Shown piece by piece: positions 47,701-56,700 of a stretch of DNA of 64,000 nucleotides (the stretch's first letter is position 1; each line of letters begins with the position of its first letter). The notes under the pieces were generated by a model, which searched no databases, was not told the origin of the DNA, and saw only the letters and a list, made by a program, of their open reading frames with translations. The position numbers and the translations under genes are program-made. The stretch spans positions 310,001-374,000 of the forward strand of contig JAPDOI010000373.1 of NCBI GenBank assembly GCA_029168955.1. The letters run 5' to 3'. The DNA is from Aplectana chamaeleonis. Taxonomy: Eukaryota > Nematoda > Chromadorea > Rhabditida > Cosmocercidae.

Positions 47701-50700
47701 GCGTTTACGCAGTTCTTATAGTTGGCGTCGTTGAATGGATTCGGCTGTAGCGCATTGAAGACTACTAGGTCGACCTCAGTCCACAATCGGTTTTTCAGCA
47801 CAAGATTTTCAATTTTTGCGCAAAGTAGGATTATTAATAAAAAACATTAAAATAAAATGAAAAAACACACGTATGAAAAGGGCGAAAGCTGTTCTGGCGG
47901 AGTGGAATTTAGTATTCGGAAGCGCACTTCTTCCTTTATCTGAAATTACCTGTCTTCTGCCGTGAAATTTATTTCAAATTTGCCGTGAATGAAAAAATTC
48001 AGTCATTTTCGATTTTTACATTCGAATTTACTGTGTGTTCCATGCACTGAGTATCTTGAAATGTTTATAACCTCCTACCGAAGCAAGAAATCGGCCATTT
48101 TTGGTTTAGCATCTCATCCCAGCGGAAACTTGATGATAAGGCCGAAACAGACTCGCCGAAGTTGCACCTTCTGCAGTTGCGAAGACTATGTGAAGTCTTC
48201 GAGGCACCAACACACACTTTGGTTTGGAAGTCACCCTCCCCCTCCCCGATACTACTGAGTAACTTCCCCGAATCGATAGGAGGCTAAAGGAACCTCCCGA
48301 CAACAGAGATATAGGTGGAGTTCCAAATGTAGGTCTTACTTTGTAGGTACTTCCGAGTGTAGGTCTTCCTTATAGTATCGCAACCCAACGTCTTTTGTCC
48401 AATTATTGATGTAAAATCATTTCGCCAAAACTCGCAGCTCTCGGCATATCCCTGTCCATAAAAAGCTGAACTAGGTGCAAAAATTATGACCTCTGACATG
48501 AGGTTGCAGAGAAGCTTCTTATCTTATCTGAAGTCCGGTCATGAACACTGCACAGTCCTTGAGAGGCGGTTTTGCCACCCACCTCCCCCCCCACGAATTT
48601 CTAGGTGCGAGATTTCTTTGAGACTGGGAAATTTACTTCTCAGTTGACTTCGTAGCTTTGTTTCCGCATTATCTTGGTGGTGGAGGGAGGGGGATTCCAA
48701 AGGAATTACCGTGAAGGGAATTTCCCTTGTTCTCCCCCCGATCAACTGTTTCAACCGTCGTTCGTTGTGATTAATTCGAGAAGAGGACGTCTCCCCGTTC
48801 TCCCTTCGATCAAATGATAGCTACCAAATCAGGTCTAATCTCCTCGGAAAGTTCCCCGCCGAGGTGTGAGGGACGTCACGATCAAGTTCATTGAGGTAGT
48901 TTACAGTCAGTGATACATACTTTATTTTTTTTGTTATTTATCAACATTTTTTTCAAAAAATTTAAAAAAGCCAAAAGCTGGTGTTTGAGAGAAAAAATTG
49001 TCGACAGTTCACAAAACATATAGATCGACGATTGGTGAATACCTCGTAGTACCAGGATTAGGCTCAAGCTGTGATTATCACAGAGGGGGCCGCAGCCGTG
49101 GGCGAGTAGGAGGGAGGGGGCCGCAGCTCTCGCCGGCCACCGAGACAAAACAGATGTTATTCAGCCGCATAAGAATTTGTAAAAATCAATAGATTAAATT
49201 CATATTAACAGGACACGTTCAAAATAGGCCTGAGCTATCAAAATAATAGAAATTTTAATCACAAATTATCGAATTTTGCTAAAGGCTTTATCGATCTGAA
49301 GATGGCGCTAACGGCCTACCTGGGGACCGCATAAATTTACATGCCGTAGGAAAGGGGGCCGCCCAAATTCGCAAGCTGTAGGTAAGGGGTCGCAACCCTC
49401 ACACCGCGATCACAGCGACATGCCCTACCCTGCGTACTACCTCACTATGAAGTTTGGTGTGTCGAGATGCTATCATCCAGTCTTCAGAATGTAAAAATGT
49501 TCAGTCAGCCATGACAGATTTGGTGCTTCTATAATAGGCGGATATAGAAATGTTCAGATATTTAGTGCATGGAGCGAACCGTGGATTCAGTTGTGAAGTT
49601 CGAAATCAATTCAGTTTGCTGCCAGCAATAAAAACTATTAGATAGAGGAAGAAATAGGCTCTCGCATGATGTTCTAGATCTTGCCAAAACAGCCCAGCCG
49701 AGCGAGGAAAAAAGGCCATTCAGAAAATGGTAATGACCTATTTACCCTATTACAAAATAGAAAATTGACATTTTGGTCATCAGATATTTCTTCTATTATT
49801 CTCTTTTCAGATGATTCGCAAAGGCCAGAACACTAATTGAGCTAATGTATTTGTGTATTCCATGCATATGATTGTTCTTGTTATACTCAGTGATTCCATG
49901 CAAGTATTCTGAACTTCCATTCACCTCTTTCACTTACTTTTCCACATTCAATGCGACACCTTGAAATGTTCTTCCCTTCCCGTTGTCTAGGCTCTAATTC
50001 ATTGTGAATGCGTCATGATGAGGGAAATTGTCGTGAAATGAAGCGGAGAGGTCGCGCCTTCTATGTATACAGTGGCGACCACGTACATCTGCCTTTAATT
50101 GATGCCGAGTGCTCCGTATTGTTTCACTGACGGCTGTTGCCGTAGTTCGTGTACATCTCAACAATTAATGCCTATTAGTTTATTCCGATCTGTAACCTAG
50201 CCGTATTTATCCCTACGACCTTAATCAGTGAGTACGCCCGGGATTTACCTGGTTCGGGGTGTTTAGTGTGTGCCATTGCAGACTCGCGCTGCGGATACGC
50301 GACGCTTTGGTTTCGTACGAGCTTCCGCGTCCGCCCTCACCTCTTGATCATGAGAGTTCTTCGGAATTTTCTCAATGTTCACTGTTTCTCACATTTTTTC
50401 AACAGTTTTGATCACGAAGTGAAAAAATCATTAAAAAAGGGTGATTTCTATTCGTTGCCGTCGATTCCTGCTATTTCTGAAATTAGAACTTTAACAAACG
50501 GTCGTAACCGTAGAATTCAAAGACCTGAAGTTGTTTGAAAAACGTGAGAAATAACAAAACCTTGAAAAATGAGGAAACCCCCGCATGATCAGCTGATGAG
50601 GGCCGGGCGCGTCAGCTCGTACGAAACAGATGCGTCACGTGCCCGCAGCGTGAGTTCGCAATGGCACACACTCAGAATTGGATTCATGTTCATGAAATGA

Positions 50701-53700
50701 ATGCATAGCGAGGGGCACAACGAATTTTTCTTTCTTCGGGGTTGTCAAAATACCGAAATGGAGCTAATAGTCTAAATCTTTAATTTATTTTCCCCCATTG
50801 AGTGAGACTCACTGTGGTTCGCTGCTAGTCGCCCCCCGATACTTCACGAACTGAAAAAAATGTACTATGGGTATGGTATCCTTCTACGACACACGTTCGT
50901 GTCGCTCTGCCTAGCGACAGCGACCGCCTGTCGCGAAACTCCCACCCTTTAGGCCGGGATCATACTTCCACCGACGAGCGACGCAATGTTTACCATCAGT
51001 ATCGACCGAAAATCGAAATGCCTGATATGCACTGTCGCCGTCGTCGGTCGCACGGAGCATGATCCCGGCATTGAACCTGTCGCTGTCGCAGTGCGTTGCA
51101 GAGCGACAGGCTTCGGTACATTTGCAGTATGCCAGCCCTCCGCGACACGTCGCTGCGACCCACACGCGACAAATGTTCCTACGATGACAGATGCTGCTGT
51201 TCCAATGCGGGCCACGCAGCGATTTGTGCTGGTTTGCATGCCTGTCGCTCATTACAGCGACAAAGTATACCATACATCTTACATTGAGTTAGTGCTATGG
51301 TATGAGTTCAGCAGAACACTAGTATCTCTATGTGAAGGTAGACGGGAGGATTTCGGGTGTACTCAAAATACGCTGGTCCCCCCTGTGTTAATTACATGTA
51401 TTTACCCCCCCCCCCCCCCCTTCTCCACTATGAATTGCTTCGATATCGATGTCATGTTCGATACGATTTGTTCCCAGAGGAAACTGCATGATTACTTTTC
51501 TGCATTGTTCCACTTATATCTGAAATTTGAATAAAGAATCTCGATATTTTGTTGGTTTATGCCTGATCGTGAAGTTGTTTCTTACTCAAGCTGTCGGCTG
51601 TATTCCACCATTTGCACGAAAAAGCGATTTTTAGAGTCGATTAACGAATTGGTTTCTGATTGAGAATTTGGATTTATTGCATTGTCTTCCGTTTCCCCAG
51701 TTGAACGTAGTTGAGTAATTCATACGCTAATTGACATGGCGACCCGGCTTTATGGCCGCTAATTTCATGCAATCCGAGGGCGGAAATGTGCCTTTGTTTG
51801 GAATCTATCCTGAAATCCGTCTCTTTTTCCTATCCAGCCAATATGTGCCATAATTGAGCTACTAGTGTTGTGTAGGACATACCTGTCCTGTATCCTTTTC
51901 TACTTCAGTATTAAGATCTTAGGTTTCAGATCTGTCCTACTTTGTATGCACTAACAAAAAAACATTTCTTTGCTCTTTTTTTGGACGTGGGGAAGTTCTG
52001 TTTAGCGCACATTTTTCGAGAATAGGGCCTTCTTTCAGCTAGAAAGCGCTTTTGATTATCCTTTCAGAGCGATATATCCTTCATTGCATTCATGTTCATT
52101 GTCTGTTGAACTGTAAGCGTTCACCTTTTATCCCTTCCTTTGGAATGTGATCATTTATTCATTAGTGTTTTTGAGCAAAATGCTCTGGAAATGTCTTGTT
52201 GTAGAGTTAGAAATTTGCGATGCCATATCCATTCCTCTCATCTTCTTTGCACTTTTACTCAAAACTTTTCAATATGTAAGCTACATTCTATTTTTTCAGT
52301 TATTCAGTCAAAAAACATGTATTAGGTCGGGGAACATGTAAGTCCTTGCGCTTTTTTTTAACCGGAGAATTGTGCGTCGAATTTCGCAAACTTCGATGAC
52401 ATGTTATAGACCATTCGAAAGGAAATGATTCGCTCTACAAGATACCGTCGTAGGTTTTTTGTATAGAAAAATTAATTTTTATCGATTTTCGGACAGATAA
52501 AGTGGAGGATGAAAAGGTTGCTTCCTTTTGATGACTTGAAAATCATTGATCATGAATTTGATCCAAGAACCCAATTAAACCGTTTTACTAGGCGAAAAAA
52601 TCGCCCTTCGAACGAAGTCGCCGAGGTTTTCGGAAGTTAACGCGCAATATTAAGTGAAGCTGCAGCTCCTTCCTTTCTATTTTCGGTCGGAAAATAGGTT
52701 CTCGTGTTTTTTGAATGTCAACATGTAATAATCAGAAATGCATTCATGCCATTAGTTTGATCCATAAAGTACTCTCCGCTGTTTGAAACCTGTTTCTACC
52801 TCTTTACCAATTTATCGGTGTCATCCGCCAAAAAATTGTTCAGTTGGGTGTTCATGGAAGGCTTGTGTCAGGCATTTAGATCGTCGTCGTTTCGTTGGCA
52901 AAGGAATTTCGAAAACTTTGACGGCTCGTTTTAGATCTTTGGAAAGGCAATTCAATGATGATTACACGATGATTTATCCAGATGAAATTCACTTTTATCG
53001 ATTTTTATGTCAATACAGTACCGCGCAAATTTCGTGCAGAAAAAGCGTTTTGCACAAATTTGGCGCTCGTAAAGCGCCGCATCGCCAAAACTCACTTTAA
53101 AATGGAAGAAATAAGTATTTCAGGTACATAGTTTTTGTGTTCCTCTCACAAGGGAAGTATACAAAGTGTAGGTCGGGTCTGCGGAAACGAATTGTATTAC
53201 TAGTATCTCTTGGGCATACATATATAGCAAAATTGCGCAGTACTCCGTCCCGAGCCGCTGGTTCCGAGAAGTTATAAGCCCAAAACGGTAGTTTTTTTGT
53301 GGTTTCTTTACCTTCCAAAACGCGCATTAACCTTTGAAAAATCTGAAAACTAACCTCATAATTGTGCTCAGCGCCCAAAACTGCTTCCCCTAGAAAAGTT
53401 TTGCAGAGGTCCATTTTCCAAACTTTGCGCTGGCTGATAGCGTTTTGCACTTGTACGGATTTTCTGTTGGGCAACCCCACATCCATCACCTTCATCAAAT
53501 AAGGGGTTCTGAAAGCGCTTCAGAAAAATGTTCCACTTTTGACTTAAAAAATCTCCCAGGATAGTTTTTTGGTGCACTGATCACGGATCTAAGGTTTGTT
53601 GGTCGATTTCCCAAAGTTTTTAGCCTAATTTTCTCAAAGCATCCCAGCGGGAAAATATTTTGAGGGCAAAACGCCACTTCCGAGATTTCCGGAATTTTTG

Positions 53701-56700
53701 GACAGAGAAGTCTCAAAATCGTTCACTCCGGGTAATTTGCTGTGCTCAACTCGAATATGATGAGGTTCGTTTGCCGATTTTCTACAGAATACCGTAGATT
53801 AGGGTGTGTATACGGTAGTTTGATCGAAGTCTCAGATTTGACTCAAAATTTCTATCCCAGGGGGTTATTCGGAGTTGTGAATACGAATTTGATGTTCATT
53901 TGCCTGATTTCGAACGATTGAGATAGGTTTTGTCCCCATAATGGCATAATGCTACCGTAACCCACAGGAAACCTCAGATTTTCGACAAGCGGACCCTGTA
54001 TTTGTTTTCAGCGCACTAGATTACCCCTACATTCAAGTTTTGAGCAAAATCCGAAATTTTTTCTCGAAGGACCCCAAAAAAATTATCTGATGGGTCGAAC
54101 CCTTACCCTTTCGCGAAATCTTAAAAACACTCATAACTTTTTGGACCCAGCTGCTCGGGGCGGGGTACTGCAATGTTTTACTATAGATGCACAAGCGATA
54201 CTGACAATACAATTCGTTTGTGCAGATACGACCTTTGTATACTTCCTGTGTCAGTGAGGCGAATGCACTAGTGTGGGTGTGGAAAGTTGTCTTAACTCCG
54301 ATATTTGTCGAAAAATGTGGATTTCCTTTTAAAATACACATCGACCACAGGTCATTTGACAGATTTCTGCTATCATGACCGTCTGATTAGTTCTTTATTT
54401 TGTGGTGCAAATATGCAATTTTCGATAAAGTTCTGGAGTTGAATCTATTATTCTGCAAAACTATCGTATAGAGCTCAATGAAAGCAGTCCAGAAATGACT
54501 TCGAAATTGAAACCGGACCACTTTGATGCAAGTTATGGCTATAGCGCTTCGTGAGCGCAAAAAAAAGCCACGAAACGTATTCTTTGCGAAAAAAATGTGC
54601 GGTACTGTATAATGAGACCATTCCTAACTTTCTACTTTATCGAGCCGAAAATCGATGAAAATGAACCTTCGGAGTGAACCAACAGCGTTGTCCTACAGAG
54701 CAAATTATTTCCTTGCGAATGGTATGTGAAATATGCCGTGAATTTGTGGAATTCGATGCGCAATTTCCAGTTGGAAAAAAATACAAGGACTAATTCGCCA
54801 AACTGATACATTGTCATGGAAAGCCAAAAGGAACAGAACCACTGATTATATTGCTTACTGTGCTAAGGAATGCGCTTACTAGGAAAGTTCGCAAGGCCAT
54901 CCTCACCATTTCAAAGTACGAATGTTTTCTGGTCAGTTCTGGCTCACTATCTCCGAATCTGACATCCGATTTTGCTGCAAACCCATCTGAACGAAGTTAT
55001 AGACGTTTTTAAAGTTTTGCAAAAAGGTAGGGGTACCCACCAGCCTATTTTCAGGGTGTTCGAAAAAAAATTCTTTCGAATTCGACTCAAAACTTTCGAC
55101 TAGGGGTTATTTAGGGCGCTGAAACCGAATCTGGAGTCTATTCCTCGCCAGACTTAGGGTTACTGTAGGTTACGGTAGGCATAATGCCTTTTAACTGGCG
55201 TTACCTACCTTAACATTTCGAACTTCGAAAAATGGACCTCAAATTAGTATTCGGCGTTCCTAATAACACCCACTGAGAAATTCTGAGCCAAATCTGAGAC
55301 TGACCAAACTACCGCATACCTACCGTAACCTAGCGCAATTTGTCGAAAATCGATAAAGGGGTTACAGATTCGTGTTCAGCTCTCCAAAAAACCCCACGGA
55401 AAAAACTTGGGCCTCATCTATCAAACCGTTCCGGAAATCGTCGAATATCGCGTTTTGCCCTCAAAAATGTCCCCCCCCCATAGAACCTCTGATTAAAAAT
55501 ATTGAATACTCTTGAAAACTATCAAATCAACATCAGATTCGTGATTAGCACCTCAAAATGACCTCATAGAGGAATTTTGAGTCAGATCTGTAACGTTGTT
55601 CTGAAACGCTTTCAGAACCATACACTCGGATCAAAAAGGCGCTCAGCAAGCAGTTAGAGGCTTCTAGTCTTTTCAGATGTGGAACTCATATATTTTTAAG
55701 AAATGAAGAAGCCGACATAGTTTTCGAGCTAACTGCGTCAAATAACCTACCATTGAGATTTTCGAGCCAAATTCATCTAAGAGCTACAGACTCACGTTCA
55801 GCTCAGCTGTAGGAAATACGAACTTTGACTCGAAGAGGGTGCCAGAGTTGACCAGAAAACATTCGTCAGCTTCCAGATCCGGGGAACACCATGCGAGTTT
55901 CCTAGTTAGCTATACGTATTCATTTTGCACGATTTGTGGGAAACAGTGCAACTACAAAAGAAAATGATTTCATGGTCCGAGACATACGATCTCACAGGTG
56001 CAAACTGTTCAGAGATTGTGAAAAAGGAAAAGTACATTCTTGCTTCAGTTAACGAAAGCTGGGCGCGAAATCAAGTTAGCACTGTTTCCCTTTCCCTATT
56101 TCTCTTCCATATGCAAGATGCATGTTGTTCAAAATGAATCTGTTCGAAGTAGAAGGATTTGAACCTTGTTTTGCGATTCGCCTGTCCCATCGCTCATCTG
56201 ATTCTATTGTGGGAGTGTGGTTTGGCTTCATCAGTCGCACATACCCTCGTGCGGAGCTCAGACGACCGCTGGCAAGGATCTTGTCGTAGTTGCGACCAGG
56301 GGTGTGCGGGATTTTCTGTTTTTTGTCCATTTTTTGGCCAATTTTTTTCTGTTCTCTGTAAAAATAAGCAAAGTTCGGCAGAAAACAGAAAAAAGACCGT
56401 GAATCGCGACTTGTTGCAGATTAACACCAGAGTCTAGTAGCCAGACTCATAAGCTGTCAACCCATAGGTTCAGAAAACGTCACCCGCATTCTCTGCAGTG
56501 CCATATGGTCAAGTTATCTATCTCGCTGTGGTGGTTACCCGAGCTGAGGTGGTGTAGTGGCAGGATGCACTGCTGTTCGCTCGACACGGCAGGGTTCGAT
56601 ACTCGCCCACGAGCAATCGGATCTACGAACCCTACGGAGTCCTCGAATGGGTACAAGATTCATGTAAGGAGAGGAAGGATATGATTGGGAAGTCGGCTGA

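Noticed and set aside
56547..56620. Functional tRNA gene
   Set aside because: A and B boxes are visible, but no paired acceptor stem or canonical anticodon loop was found; it is better explained as a SINE head.
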